The position numbers and the translations under genes are program-made. The notes under the pieces are model-generated. The model was not told where the DNA came from, searched no databases, and saw nothing but the letters and a program-made list of their open reading frames with translations. A stretch of 64,000 nucleotides of DNA from Actinomycetota bacterium (GTDB lineage Bacteria > Actinomycetota > Actinomycetes > S36-B12 > CAIYMF01). The DNA lies in contig JAPLAU010000032.1 of NCBI GenBank assembly GCA_026393115.1, forward strand, positions 112,515 through 176,514. The letters are read 5' to 3'. The first letter of the stretch is position 1. Each line of letters begins with the position of its first letter. Positions 35,069-44,003 of this stretch are shown piece after piece.

Positions 35069-36057
35069 CAGCCGCAGCCACCGCCGTGCGCGGTGCCGTG
35101 CGGGAGGCCCTCGCTGACCTTCCCCAACACGAGCCGGTGGTGGTGGGGTGCTCGGGCGGGGCTGACTCATTGGCACTGGCAGCCGCTACGGCGTGGGTGG
35201 GGGAACGGACGTCACGTCCGGTCGCGGCAGTTGTCGTCGATCACGGTCTCGTCGAGGGATCGGCGCAGGTTGCTCACTCTACGGCGGCGCAGTGCCGGCA
35301 ACTGGGTCTCAGTCCGGTGATAGTCAAGTCAGTCTCGGTCGTCGTTTCACCGGGAGGGGCAGGGCCTGAGGCTGCCGCACGTGACGCGCGCAGGGCGGCG
35401 CTGACCGAGGTTGCGGCCCAGCTGGCCTCGTCAGCGGTGCTTTTGGGGCACACCCGTGATGACCAGGCCGAGACCGTGCTGCTGGGGCTGGCACGTGGTT
35501 CGGGAGCTCGATCACTGGCCGGAATGCGACCGATCAACGGACTATTTCGGCGGCCGATGCTGGGGCTCAGTCGTGCGACGGTCCGACAATCGGTTGTTGA
35601 CCTCGGGCTCACGGCCCACGACGATCCGCAGAACCTCGACCCGGCATTCGCCCGAGTTCGAGTACGCAGCACGGCCCTTCCGGTGCTCGAAGAGCAGCTC
35701 GGACCAGGAATAGCGGCAGCCCTCGCCCGATCGGCGGACCTGCTGCGCGACGACGCCGACCTGCTCGATTTGCTGGCGCTCGATGCGCTCGCCGATGTTC
35801 GTGATGACCCCTCGATGGCTCGGCTGGCCGAGCTTCCTGCCGCCCTTCGCTCGCGCGTCGTACGACTTCTTGCAGCCGAGAGTGGTTGCCCTGTAGGCGA
35901 TCTCACGCGTGATCACGTGCGTGCCATCGAACGAATGGTGATGAGCCCTCGAGTTCGCGGCCCAGTGCACCTGCCCGCGGGGTATCTCGCTCGGCGTGAC
36001 TGTGGCAGGCTCATTATTGATAGGTCGGCGACACCACCGCGTGCGAAGGAGTCTTGA
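35065..36057 (+). CDS. tilS: tRNA(Ile)-lysidine synthetase
   Basis: 330-residue PP-loop ATPase that converts the wobble cytidine of the AUA-reading tRNA-Ile to lysidine. The SGGxDS motif is in VVGCSGGADSLALA and further motifs are VVDHGL and GHTRDDQAETVLLGLARGSG. Length fits the short actinobacterial form without the full C-terminal domain. Its GTG overlaps the upstream stop (GTGA), and its TGA overlaps the hpt ATG by one base. Confidence 0.95.
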   Translation: MTAAATAVRGAVREALADLPQHEPVVVGCSGGADSLALAAATAWVGERTSRPVAAVVVDHGLVEGSAQVAHSTAAQCRQLGLSPVIVKSVSVVVSPGGAGPEAAARDARRAALTEVAAQLASSAVLLGHTRDDQAETVLLGLARGSGARSLAGMRPINGLFRRPMLGLSRATVRQSVVDLGLTAHDDPQNLDPAFARVRVRSTALPVLEEQLGPGIAAALARSADLLRDDADLLDLLALDALADVRDDPSMARLAELPAALRSRVVRLLAAESGCPVGDLTRDHVRAIERMVMSPRVRGPVHLPAGYLARRDCGRLIIDRSATPPRAKES

Positions 36058-36611
36058 TGGACGTTTCGGACGTCGAAGGCGATCTCGAGGAAGTGCTGAT
36101 TGACGAGCAGACGCTCAACGCGCGTGTTCAGGAATTAGCGGCCCAGGTTGATCGCGACTACGCCGATCGCAACGTCTTGATGGTAGGCGTGCTCAAGGGT
36201 GCGACCGTGCTCATGTCCGATCTGATGCGGGCCATGCATTCGCATATCGATCACGACTGGATGGCCGTGTCGTCGTACGGATCGGGCACCAAGAGTTCCG
36301 GGGTTGTGCGCATTCTCAAAGATCTTGACACTGACGTTCAGGGCCGCCACCTGCTCATTGTTGAAGACGTTCTCGACTCTGGGCTGACCCTGTCGTGGCT
36401 TTTGGCTAACCTCCGGTCGCGCCAGCCGGCCTCGATCGAGGTGCTGACCCTCCTGCGCAAGCCTGACGCGGTCAAGGTCGAGGTTCCGGTCAAATATGTG
36501 GGTTTCGACATTCCGAACAAGTTTGTCGTGGGATACGGCCTCGATTACAGCCAGCGTTATCGCAACCTCAAGGTGGTGGCTACTCTGGCCCCGCACGTGT
36601 ACGGGGGCTGA
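36057..36611 (+). CDS. hpt: Hypoxanthine phosphoribosyltransferase
   Basis: 184-residue purine salvage enzyme that makes IMP or GMP from hypoxanthine or guanine and PRPP. The PRPP-binding motif is LLIVEDVLDSGLTL, and VGVLKGATVLMSDLMRA and SSYGSGTKSSG are family loops. ATG 36057 has GAAGGAG upstream and overlaps the tilS stop by one base (TGATG). Confidence 0.95.
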   Translation: MDVSDVEGDLEEVLIDEQTLNARVQELAAQVDRDYADRNVLMVGVLKGATVLMSDLMRAMHSHIDHDWMAVSSYGSGTKSSGVVRILKDLDTDVQGRHLLIVEDVLDSGLTLSWLLANLRSRQPASIEVLTLLRKPDAVKVEVPVKYVGFDIPNKFVVGYGLDYSQRYRNLKVVATLAPHVYGG

Positions 36612-36652
36612 GGGAACAACCTCACCCGCCTCCGACGTTGCACAGGAAGCCG

Positions 36653-36669
36653 CACGGAGCGCTTCCGTG
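36653..36669. terminator. Short hairpin after hpt
   Basis: CACGGA/TCCGTG inverted repeat with a 5-base loop in the 124-base hpt-ftsH gap; possible weak terminator or attenuating hairpin. Confidence 0.35.
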
Positions 36670-36714
36670 TCTGCCGGTGTACCGTCGGGGTACTACACGA
36701 AAGTCGAGGAGGGC

Positions 36715-36731
36715 AGGGGTTACTAACCCCT
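36715..36731. promoter_or_regulatory. 17-bp dyad immediately before ftsH
   Basis: Arms AGGGGTTA and TAACCCCT around one base. It covers a TACTAA -10-like hexamer (36721-36726) and ends 4 bases before the ftsH ATG. It could be an operator covering the promoter; as RNA it would form a tight hairpin beside the start codon. Confidence 0.5.
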
Positions 36732-36735
36732 CATC

Positions 36736-38796
36736 ATGAACGCTGCCAAGTTCTTCCGCGGACCGATCTTCTGGATCGTGACAGCCGTCGCTCTCGTGCT
36801 GCTCGGCATGAGCCTGCTGACCGGTGCTTCTGGCACGAAATCGGTCGATACCTCCGTGGTCATCGACAGCCTCAACAAAAACCAAGCGACCTCCGCGCTC
36901 ATCGTCGACAACGACCAGACCATCACCCTGACGCTCGCCGACGGTAGTAAGCAGAAGGCTCAGTACGTCTACGGGCAAGGGCTCACCCTGCAGCAACTGC
37001 TTCAGTCCAAGGTCGATGCAGGGCAACTCAAGGACGGCTACAACGTCGAGGCGCCGAACGACAATGTGCTGATGTCGATTCTGCTGTCGATCATCCCGGT
37101 GGCACTTGTTCTCGGTTTGCTCTTCTTCTTCATGAACCAGATGCAGGGCGGCGGCTCGCGCATCATGAACTTCGGCAAGTCCAAGGCCAAGGCCGTCAGC
37201 AAGGACATGCCCAAGACCACCTTCGCCGACGTGGCGGGCGCTCATGAGGCGGTTGAGGAACTCGAAGAGATCAAAGACTTCCTTGAGGATCCCGCTAAGT
37301 TCCACGCGGTCGGCGCCAAGATCCCCAAGGGTGTGCTGCTGTATGGCCCGCCCGGAACGGGTAAGACGCTCCTGGCCCGCGCTGTCGCCGGCGAGGCCGG
37401 CGTCCCATTCTTCGCGATCTCAGGCTCAGACTTCGTTGAGATGTTCGTCGGAGTGGGTGCCAGCCGGGTGCGCGATCTGTTCGATCAGGCCAAGCAGAAT
37501 GCTCCAGCCATCATCTTTATCGACGAGATTGACGCCGTAGGTCGTCACCGCGGTGCGGGCCTCGGTGGTGGCCACGATGAGCGCGAGCAGACCCTCAACC
37601 AGATGCTTGTTGAAATGGACGGCTTTGACGTCACCGGTGGAGTCATTCTCATCGCCGCGACGAACCGACCCGACATTCTCGATCCCGCGCTGTTGCGACC
37701 GGGCCGGTTTGACCGTCAGATCGCTGTCGAGTCGCCCGATCTCGCCGGTCGTGCCGAGATTCTCGCCGTGCACGCGAAGGGTAAGCCCCTCGCCGACGAC
37801 GTTGATCTCGTCGCCGTGGCCCGTCGTACTCCGGGTTTCACCGGTGCTGACCTAGCCAACGTGCTCAACGAGTCCGCACTGTTGACCGCCCGCACCGGGG
37901 CCAAACTCATCGACAAGTTCGCGATTGATGAGGCGATCGACCGGGTCATTGCCGGTCCGCAAAAGCGCACTCGCTTGATGAACGAGCACGAGAAACTCAT
38001 CACGGCGTACCACGAAGGCGGTCACGCGTTGGTGGCGGCGGCCCTTCCCAACAACGACCCCGTTCACAAGATCACCATCCTGCCGCGTGGTCGTGCGCTG
38101 GGTTACACGATGGTGCTTCCCGATCAAGACAAGTACTCCACCACGCGCAACGAAATGCTCGGTCAGTTGGCGTACATGCTCGGTGGCCGTGCCGCTGAGG
38201 AAATGGTGTTCCACGACCCCACGACGGGCGCCAGCAACGACATCGAGAAGGCAACGTCGGTGGCGCGAGCGATGGTGACGCAGTTCGGTATGACCGAACG
38301 CCTCGGTGCGGTGCGTTATGGCCAGGGCGATACACAGGTCTTCCTCGGCCGTGACTACGGCCACCAGCGTGACTATTCCGAGGAAGTGGCGGCCGCCATC
38401 GACGAAGAGGTGCGCAAACTTATCGAGACAGCGCATCAGGAGGCCTACGAAATCCTGGTCGAGAACCGCGACGTACTCGACTCACTCGTCCTTGAACTGC
38501 TCGAAAAAGAGACGCTCGACAAGGAAGATGTGCAGCGCATCTTCGAGCCGTTGTCACTGCATCCTCACCGCCCGGCCTGGACGGGCTCGGCACGTCGAGC
38601 ACCCAGTGAGCGCGGTCCGATTCCGTTTGTTCCGAGCCTGAACGACATCAAGAACGCACTGGCCAATGCCGCGTCGAACGGCTCGACCAACGGTTCGACC
38701 AACGGTTCGAACGGTTCGTCGAGCGGTGTGTCCCACGAGGCCGCAGTCGACGTGCCGGCAACGGATGAACCGACATCGGGAGACAGCGCGACATGA
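36736..38796 (+). CDS. ftsH: ATP-dependent zinc metalloprotease FtsH
   Basis: 686 residues: two transmembrane helices ([18 protein letters not shown] near 11-28; [19 protein letters not shown] near 115-133) around a small extracytoplasmic domain, an AAA module (GPPGTGKT near 204, [27 protein letters not shown]) and the zinc protease site HEGGH at 426-430. It degrades misassembled membrane proteins and short-lived regulators. The C-terminal tail is a Ser/Asn/Gly repeat encoded by short tandem repeats. Its stop overlaps the folE ATG (ATGA). Confidence 0.97.
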   Translation: MNAAKFFRGPIFWIVTAVALVLLGMSLLTGASGTKSVDTSVVIDSLNKNQATSALIVDNDQTITLTLADGSKQKAQYVYGQGLTLQQLLQSKVDAGQLKDGYNVEAPNDNVLMSILLSIIPVALVLGLLFFFMNQMQGGGSRIMNFGKSKAKAVSKDMPKTTFADVAGAHEAVEELEEIKDFLEDPAKFHAVGAKIPKGVLLYGPPGTGKTLLARAVAGEAGVPFFAISGSDFVEMFVGVGASRVRDLFDQAKQNAPAIIFIDEIDAVGRHRGAGLGGGHDEREQTLNQMLVEMDGFDVTGGVILIAATNRPDILDPALLRPGRFDRQIAVESPDLAGRAEILAVHAKGKPLADDVDLVAVARRTPGFTGADLANVLNESALLTARTGAKLIDKFAIDEAIDRVIAGPQKRTRLMNEHEKLITAYHEGGHALVAAALPNNDPVHKITILPRGRALGYTMVLPDQDKYSTTRNEMLGQLAYMLGGRAAEEMVFHDPTTGASNDIEKATSVARAMVTQFGMTERLGAVRYGQGDTQVFLGRDYGHQRDYSEEVAAAIDEEVRKLIETAHQEAYEILVENRDVLDSLVLELLEKETLDKEDVQRIFEPLSLHPHRPAWTGSARRAPSERGPIPFVPSLNDIKNALANAASNGSTNGSTNGSNGSSSGVSHEAAVDVPATDEPTSGDSAT
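38677..38718 (+). repeat. 12/9-bp tandem repeat in the ftsH tail
   Basis: Units AACGGCTCGACC, AACGGTTCGACC, AACGGTTCG, AACGGTTCG encode the NGST/NGS repeats of the FtsH C-terminal tail. Such units may vary in number between strains. Confidence 0.75.
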
Positions 38797-39401
38797 ACCC
38801 CAACGAGCCGGTCCACGCGAACCTGCCCGAGGTTCCCCCCTTCGACCTAGAGCGGGCCGAGGCTGCCGTGCGCGAACTTCTCATCGCGGTAGGTGAAGAC
38901 CCCGATCGCGAAGGCCTTGCCGAAACTCCCGCGCGTGTGGCGCGTGCCTATACCGAGATCTTCGGCGGGCTACGGATGACAGCCGAAGATGTGCTGACAA
39001 CGACGTTCGATGCAGGGCATGAGGAAATGGTGTTGGTGAGGGACATCGAGGTGTACTCCACCTGCGAACATCACCTGGTGCCGTTCCACGGCGTCGCTCA
39101 CGTCGGGTACATCCCGGGTAACGACGGTCGTATCACGGGCCTGTCGAAATTGGCACGGCTGGTTGAGGTGTACGCCAAGCGGCCGCAGGTGCAAGAGCGG
39201 CTCACCAGCCAGATCGCCGACTCGTTGATGGAGATTCTTCGACCCCGCGGTGCCATTGTGGTCATCGAGTGTGAGCACCTGTGTATGTCGATGCGAGGTG
39301 TACGCAAGCCGGGCGCGCGTACCACGACGTCAGCGGTTCGCGGGCAGCTACGCGACCCGGCCACTCGGGCCGAGGCGATGTCGCTGATCTTGGGCCGGTG
39401 A
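38793..39401 (+). CDS. folE: GTP cyclohydrolase I
   Basis: 202-residue enzyme making dihydroneopterin triphosphate from GTP, the first step of folate synthesis. Zinc ligands: Cys and His of [12 protein letters not shown] and the cysteine of [32 protein letters not shown] is the family signature. First gene of a folE-folP-folB-folK unit with overlapping frames. Confidence 0.96.
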   Translation: MNPNEPVHANLPEVPPFDLERAEAAVRELLIAVGEDPDREGLAETPARVARAYTEIFGGLRMTAEDVLTTTFDAGHEEMVLVRDIEVYSTCEHHLVPFHGVAHVGYIPGNDGRITGLSKLARLVEVYAKRPQVQERLTSQIADSLMEILRPRGAIVVIECEHLCMSMRGVRKPGARTTTSAVRGQLRDPATRAEAMSLILGR

Positions 39402-40270
39402 AGCACCCCGTCGGTCTGCCCGAGCAATTGGCCGATCTCGATCGCACCCTCGTCTGGGGGGTTCTCAACGTCACCCCTGACTCGTTCAGTGATGGGGGTG
39501 AGTGGGAAGTCGAGCGCGACGCGATTGAGCACGGACTGCGGATGGGCGCAGATGGTGCCGACATCGTCGATGTCGGGGGAGAGTCCACTCGGCCCGGAGC
39601 ACCTCGAATTCCGGTATCCGTTGAATTGCAGCGAGTTGTTCCCGTCGTGCGAGCTCTGGTGGCCGGAAGCCTCGTGGTGAGTGTCGACACCATGCGGGCC
39701 GAAGTGGCTGCACAATCCATCGAGGCGGGGGCGTCGATCATCAACGACGTATCTGGCGGTTTGGCCGACCCTGACATGTTGGCGACCGTCGCAGGTCTGG
39801 CAGTCCCGTACGTGATCATGCATTGGCGAGGACATAGCGCGAACATGGACGAACTCGCACACTACGACGACGTCGTGCGCGAAGTGGGTGACGAGTTACG
39901 TCGACGAGTCGAAGACGCGGTGGCCGCCGGAGTAGCGATCGACCGCATCGTGATCGATCCGGGACTGGGCTTCGCCAAACAAGTCAGGCACAACTGGCCG
40001 CTGCTTGCTCAGCGTGATGCTCTCGACTCCCTGGGGCTACCGGTGTTGATCGGGGCGTCGCGCAAGCGCTTCCTCGGTGCACTGCTTGCCGACCGCTCGG
40101 GCGCGGCACGCGACGTCGTTGATCGCGATGATGCGACCCACGCTGTGTCGGCGATTGCGGCCAGCAAGGGAGTGTGGGGCGTGCGAGTTCATGACGTGCG
40201 AGGCAGTGCCGACGCGGTGCGTGTGGGTGCTGCGTGGCGTGCTGCAGGTCAGGCGGTGTCGAGTGACTGA
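39398..40270 (+). CDS. folP: Dihydropteroate synthase
   Basis: 290-residue sulfonamide-target enzyme joining p-aminobenzoate to the pterin. Motifs: [28 protein letters not shown], the SVDTMRA strand, IINDVSGG, and the C-terminal [10 protein letters not shown]. The GTG at 39398 overlaps the folE stop by four bases and is preferred over a longer in-frame start inside folE. Confidence 0.95.
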   Translation: MKHPVGLPEQLADLDRTLVWGVLNVTPDSFSDGGEWEVERDAIEHGLRMGADGADIVDVGGESTRPGAPRIPVSVELQRVVPVVRALVAGSLVVSVDTMRAEVAAQSIEAGASIINDVSGGLADPDMLATVAGLAVPYVIMHWRGHSANMDELAHYDDVVREVGDELRRRVEDAVAAGVAIDRIVIDPGLGFAKQVRHNWPLLAQRDALDSLGLPVLIGASRKRFLGALLADRSGAARDVVDRDDATHAVSAIAASKGVWGVRVHDVRGSADAVRVGAAWRAAGQAVSSD

Positions 40271-40637
40271 TCGCATTGAACTGTCGGGCCTGCGCGCGGT
40301 TGGCTACCACGGAGTTTTCGACCATGAACGTCGTGACGGTCAAGAGTTCACGGTCGATGTGGTGCTTGACGTCGACGTGACGGCTGCTGCCGCTTCCGAC
40401 GATCTAGGCGACACCGTCGACTACGGCACCATTGCGGTTGCTGTGCATGACCTTGTTACTGGCGAACCGGTGAATCTCATCGAAACCCTCGCCTCACGAA
40501 TTGCCGACGCGTGCCTTATCGATCGACGTGTTGAGCGGGTCGAAGTCACAGTTCACAAGCCTTCGGCGCCCATCACCGTGGCGTTTTCTGATGTCACCGT
40601 CACAGTGGTACGCGCTCGTCTCGGGCAGGTCGAATGA
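40263..40637 (+). CDS. folB: Dihydroneopterin aldolase
   Basis: 124-residue enzyme producing 6-hydroxymethyl-dihydropterin. Motifs: ELSGLRAVGYHGVFDHER (pterin site), DDLGDTVDYGTIA and NLIETLASRIAD, with the conserved basic residue in VTVHKPSAPI. The GTG start overlaps the folP end by eight bases. Confidence 0.93.
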   Translation: MTDRIELSGLRAVGYHGVFDHERRDGQEFTVDVVLDVDVTAAAASDDLGDTVDYGTIAVAVHDLVTGEPVNLIETLASRIADACLIDRRVERVEVTVHKPSAPITVAFSDVTVTVVRARLGQVE

Positions 40638-41149
40638 GTCGTCGCGTCGCCCTCGGACTGGGTGCCAATATCGGCGACGCGCTGGGCACCCTTCGTGCTG
40701 CGGTTGATGCTCTCGCTGCTAGCGACGGGCTTACCAATGTGCGGGTCTCGGCTGTCTATGTGACCGAGCCGGTAGGCGGCGTGAATCAACCGGACTTCGT
40801 CAACGCCGTGGTTGTTGCCGACACCGAGCTCTCACCTGACGAACTCATCGACTGCGTGCTCGCACTTGAACTCGAACACGGTCGCACGCGTGAGGTTCGT
40901 TGGGGTCCGCGCACTCTCGACATTGATGTGTTGGCGCTCGGTGACGTGGTGTCTGCCGACCCTCGCATCCTGATTCCGCATCCCCGAGCGCATGAGCGCG
41001 CATTCGTCCTCGGGCCCTGGGCCGATGTTGACCCTGATGCGGTGATTCCCGGGCACGCAACGGTGACGCAATGCCTTGAGAAACTGCCAGCCGCTGATCT
41101 GGCAGGCGTGCGCCGTACCGACGATGTGCTCTGGGGTGACCAGCGATGA
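40634..41149 (+). CDS. folK: 6-hydroxymethyl-dihydropterin pyrophosphokinase
   Basis: 171-residue kinase activating the pterin before folP. Motifs: LGLGANIGDALGTL, VYVTEPVGGVNQPDFVNAVV and the signature RWGPRTLDIDVLALGD with the two catalytic aspartates, then IPHPRAHERAFVL. ATG overlaps the folB stop (ATGA); its own stop overlaps the DUF3180 start in the same way. Confidence 0.95.
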   Translation: MSRRVALGLGANIGDALGTLRAAVDALAASDGLTNVRVSAVYVTEPVGGVNQPDFVNAVVVADTELSPDELIDCVLALELEHGRTREVRWGPRTLDIDVLALGDVVSADPRILIPHPRAHERAFVLGPWADVDPDAVIPGHATVTQCLEKLPAADLAGVRRTDDVLWGDQR

Positions 41150-41637
41150 ACCTGTCGCCAACAAGTACCAAGCTGCTCCTGTCAGTGGCGATTCTGGCCG
41201 CGGCCGCCGGCTGGGGGCTCTCGAGCCTGTGGGAGGTCCTCACTGGCCGCTATCTGCCGGTGCCGTGGACTACCGCGCTGGCCCTGTGGCTGTTGGCTGC
41301 CGCCTTACTCTTCTGGGCCCTGATGGTTCGGCCCCGCTTGCGACACGACCCCGGGTCACGCCCCCTTGATCCCCTCGTCGCGGCCCGTACCGCGGCGCTC
41401 GCCATGGCCGCGTCGCGCACGGGGGCGCTTGTGGGTGGTGTGTACTTCGGAATCGCTGTGGCGTTTGCATCGCGATGGGGTCAGGAAGCTGGCCGTGAAC
41501 GAGTCGTGACGGCGGCTGTTGCCGTTCTGGCGTCGCTTGCAGTGGTGGCGGTTGGTCTCTGGCTTGAGCGCATGTGTCGACTACCAGACGAGCCTGACCG
41601 GGTTGGCCTCGGCGACGACGATGCAGTGCACGGCTAG
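41146..41637 (+). CDS. DUF3180 membrane protein
   Basis: 163 residues with four predicted hydrophobic segments (LLLSVAILAAAAGWGL, ALALWLLAAALLFWALMV, GALVGGVYFGIAVAFA, AVLASLAVVAVGLWLE). The family is found after folK in actinobacteria; a conserved RTAALAMAASRTGALVGG loop lies between helices. Function unknown; co-translation with folK suggests a linked role or only operon history. Confidence 0.85.
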   Translation: MNLSPTSTKLLLSVAILAAAAGWGLSSLWEVLTGRYLPVPWTTALALWLLAAALLFWALMVRPRLRHDPGSRPLDPLVAARTAALAMAASRTGALVGGVYFGIAVAFASRWGQEAGRERVVTAAVAVLASLAVVAVGLWLERMCRLPDEPDRVGLGDDDAVHG

Positions 41638-41640
41638 AGT
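41635..41640 (+). promoter_or_regulatory. -10 hexamer TAGAGT overlapping the DUF3180 stop
   Basis: Six bases before the ATG at 41647, so the next gene may have its own leaderless promoter embedded in the preceding stop codon. Confidence 0.45.
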
Positions 41641-41646
41641 CGGGCC

Positions 41647-41928
41647 ATGACCGACGACTCCCTCGAACAACTTCCCTACCCCGAACTCCGTGATCGTGCG
41701 TTTCACAAAGCGGAGCGGCGCCTAGATGCGAAGTTCTTCCTCACGCTGATGGCGCACACTCAGTCAATGGATGAGATGGCCGATGAGGGCGGTTCGCTGG
41801 GTGACGCCAGCGTGTCGATTATCGACAGCGTGAAATCGGCTCGCGAAGCCTTCACCGACGAGCCTGGCGATCTCGAGCCACTCTTTCGAGCGGTGTTCGT
41901 CGACTACCTGACGCGGCACCCCGACTGA
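41647..41928 (+). CDS. Hypothetical acidic protein, 93 aa
   Basis: Small soluble acidic protein, mostly helical by composition (RDRAFHKAERRLDAKFFLTL, SIIDSVKSAREAFTDEPG). No cysteines, no membrane segment, no family recognised with certainty. Its stop overlaps the start of the CPBP protease gene (TGATG), so the two are co-translated. Confidence 0.7.
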   Translation: MTDDSLEQLPYPELRDRAFHKAERRLDAKFFLTLMAHTQSMDEMADEGGSLGDASVSIIDSVKSAREAFTDEPGDLEPLFRAVFVDYLTRHPD

Positions 41929-42851
41929 TGAGTATGTCGCCGTCCGACTCGGCGGCACCGTCGTATCTTTCTCACAGCCGCGATGGCCGCGGTAATGGCG
42001 GCTACTACATTCTGGGCCTGCTGGTCATCCTCTTCACGTGGATCATCGTCGGATCGTTGTTCTCCGCATTCATTGCTTCCGCGCTGACCGGCAATGCCAA
42101 GGGAACGGGAGGGACAGACTGGCAGCGGCTACTCATTGACCTGCTTCCGTTTGCCCTGTTGTTCCTCGGCGTGCTGTTCGCTGTGCGTTTCGTACTTGAC
42201 CGGTCTGCGCGCACCGTCGTCACGGGTCGGCCGCGCGTTTCCGTACGGCGCATTCTGGTGGGCGCCGGTGTGTACGCGGGTCTCCTCGCGGTGAGTTCAT
42301 TCGCTGACGCATTGCTGCATCCGGGTGCTTATCAAGCGACGTTTGCGGCCGACCGGTTCATTCCCGCCGCCATCGTGGTGCTGCTGTTGATTCCGGTGCA
42401 GTCCAGCGCTGAGGAGTTACTGTTTCGCGGCTACGTCATTCAGTGGACGAGTTTGGCCACTGATCGCCCGGGGCGAACTGCCAAGCCCCTCGTGCGCATC
42501 GCAGTGCTGTCTGGCGTCAGCGGCATCGTATTCGCGCTGCCGCACTTGGCTAACCCAGAAGCCCAAGGTGCTCAGGCATATGCCTGGCTGGTGTGGTTCT
42601 TCCTGGGTGCTGGTTGGGCTTGGGCGAGTGTGCTCGATGGCCGCATTGAGCTGGCAATCGGTGCGCACATTGCCAACAATGTTTTCGGAATCCTCATCGT
42701 CGGCTACTCAGTGAGCGTTGTTCCCACAGCAGGAATTTGGACGACCAGCGTTTTGGATTTTCCCGTGATGATCGTGACGTCCGCTGTGCTGGCCGTCGCG
42801 TTTGTGCTGATTACTTGTCGAGGTCTCCGACCACGATCGGAAACGAACTGA
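41928..42851 (+). CDS. CPBP family intramembrane metalloprotease
   Basis: 307-residue multi-pass protein of the CAAX-protease/bacteriocin-processing family. Motif 1 EExxxR is in SAEELLFRGYVIQW, motif 2 FxxxH in VFALPHLANP and motif 3 HxxxN in GAHIANNVFG. Possible roles are prenyl-protein-like cleavage, regulated proteolysis or peptide immunity; none can be assigned. Its 3' end overlaps the convergent NuoD-like gene by 41 bases. Confidence 0.88.
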   Translation: MSMSPSDSAAPSYLSHSRDGRGNGGYYILGLLVILFTWIIVGSLFSAFIASALTGNAKGTGGTDWQRLLIDLLPFALLFLGVLFAVRFVLDRSARTVVTGRPRVSVRRILVGAGVYAGLLAVSSFADALLHPGAYQATFAADRFIPAAIVVLLLIPVQSSAEELLFRGYVIQWTSLATDRPGRTAKPLVRIAVLSGVSGIVFALPHLANPEAQGAQAYAWLVWFFLGAGWAWASVLDGRIELAIGAHIANNVFGILIVGYSVSVVPTAGIWTTSVLDFPVMIVTSAVLAVAFVLITCRGLRPRSETN

Positions 42852-43947
42852 CAATCGCTGCAGCCTGATCGAGGCGGTGACCTACGAGTGCCCCCGCCAA
42901 CAGCGGGGCGTGCGCGAATGAGGGTGTGCGCAGGGCATAGCGGCACGGAACGCGGTCGCCGCGCGATTCCAACAAAGCGCCGGCAGCGCCCAGTGGCGTC
43001 TCAAGCCATTGCAGAGTCGAACCCACAGGTACGCGCAGCACCTTGGGAAGCGTCTGGTTCACGGCTCGATCGGTAGCGTGGGTGACCCGCTGTGCGAGCT
43101 CGGCTGACAGCGCCAGAGCAGACCTCAGTTCGGCGGCCATCCAGATGAGTCGAGCTGTCGCGTCGCCGGTGGTTGCTTCGGTGTGAGGCAGGAGATGCTG
43201 AATCTCTGCGTAGTCGCGATCGTTCTGGCGGAGGTCGAGTGCGATTCCGCTGGCCCGGCCGACAACCCCGGAGGCACCGTGGCCGAGGGCTGATTCACAC
43301 GACACGACACCGAGGCCGGCACACACGGCGGTGACCGCGTCGGAGGTAACCGCGTCAACAAACGTCGACGAGATTTCCGACTGCAGCCGCTCGCAGGTGC
43401 CGATGACGGTCGTGAGCCACTCGTCAGGCGCGTCGTTGCGCACGCCACCCACCACGCTGAAGGTGACGTGCATACGTGCGCCGGTGAGTAGCTCGAGAAG
43501 TTCGAGAAGTTCCTCACGGGCAGCCGCGGCCTTCGATCGCAGTTCGTCTGCCGCAGGCATGCCAGTGGGGGCAGCGGCCGGTCCGAGAAAGGCCAGCATC
43601 GATGCGGCGCGACTGAGTTCAAGCAGCAGAAGACGCAGCAGCCGGCCCTGCCGCGGTACTGGCATACCAAGGAGTTCTTCGGCCGCACGAGCGAGCAGGA
43701 TCTCGCCGCCGACGGGGGCAAGCCAGTCGTGCCGGTTCGCCAGCGCCATCCCCTGTCGGTAGTCGCGCACTTCGAAGAGTTTCTCGGCGCCGCGGTGCAT
43801 GAAGCCGGCGATGAGATCAGAGGAACCGATGATGCCGTCGGTGAGGTCGATTTCAAAGGCCACTCGGCCCTGTCGTGCCCAGTGCCCTGCGTCGAGGTCT
43901 AGCACGATGTCGGCGGGTTCCGCCGTCGGTGCTGACGCCAATCGCAT
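42811..43947 (-). CDS. NuoD-like protein (diverged complex I 49-kDa subunit homologue)
   Basis: 378 residues related to the 49-kDa/NuoD subunit: GFMHRGAEKLFEVRDYRQG, NRHDWLAPVGG, LLRLLLLELSRAASMLAFLG and RYALRTPSFAHA match the NuoD layout. The usual N-terminal GPxHPxxHG loop that lines the quinone site is absent, and the following DRxDY is changed to NRHDW. It stands alone, with no other nuo genes in the window. It may be a stand-alone paralogue with a different role. It lies before the DUF2520-panC unit. Confidence 0.75.
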   Translation of the reverse strand: MRLASAPTAEPADIVLDLDAGHWARQGRVAFEIDLTDGIIGSSDLIAGFMHRGAEKLFEVRDYRQGMALANRHDWLAPVGGEILLARAAEELLGMPVPRQGRLLRLLLLELSRAASMLAFLGPAAAPTGMPAADELRSKAAAAREELLELLELLTGARMHVTFSVVGGVRNDAPDEWLTTVIGTCERLQSEISSTFVDAVTSDAVTAVCAGLGVVSCESALGHGASGVVGRASGIALDLRQNDRDYAEIQHLLPHTEATTGDATARLIWMAAELRSALALSAELAQRVTHATDRAVNQTLPKVLRVPVGSTLQWLETPLGAAGALLESRGDRVPCRYALRTPSFAHAPLLAGALVGHRLDQAAAIVSSFPIVVGDLDK

Positions 43948-43990
43948 GAGCCGATCGTGCCACGAGTCTCATTGGGCTCTGGGTGCGGAC

Positions 43991-43996
43991 TACGCT
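43991..43996 (+). promoter_or_regulatory. -10 hexamer TACGCT, leaderless promoter
   Basis: Seven bases before the GTG at 44004, at the head of the panC-nadB-nadC-coaX cluster. Confidence 0.5.
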
Positions 43997-44003
43997 GGCG
44001 AGC

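Noticed and set aside
43955..43965. 11-bp dyad TCGTG-C-CACGA between the NuoD-like and DUF2520 genes
   Set aside because: Too short to stand out from chance in GC-rich DNA, and not aligned with either promoter in a clear way.
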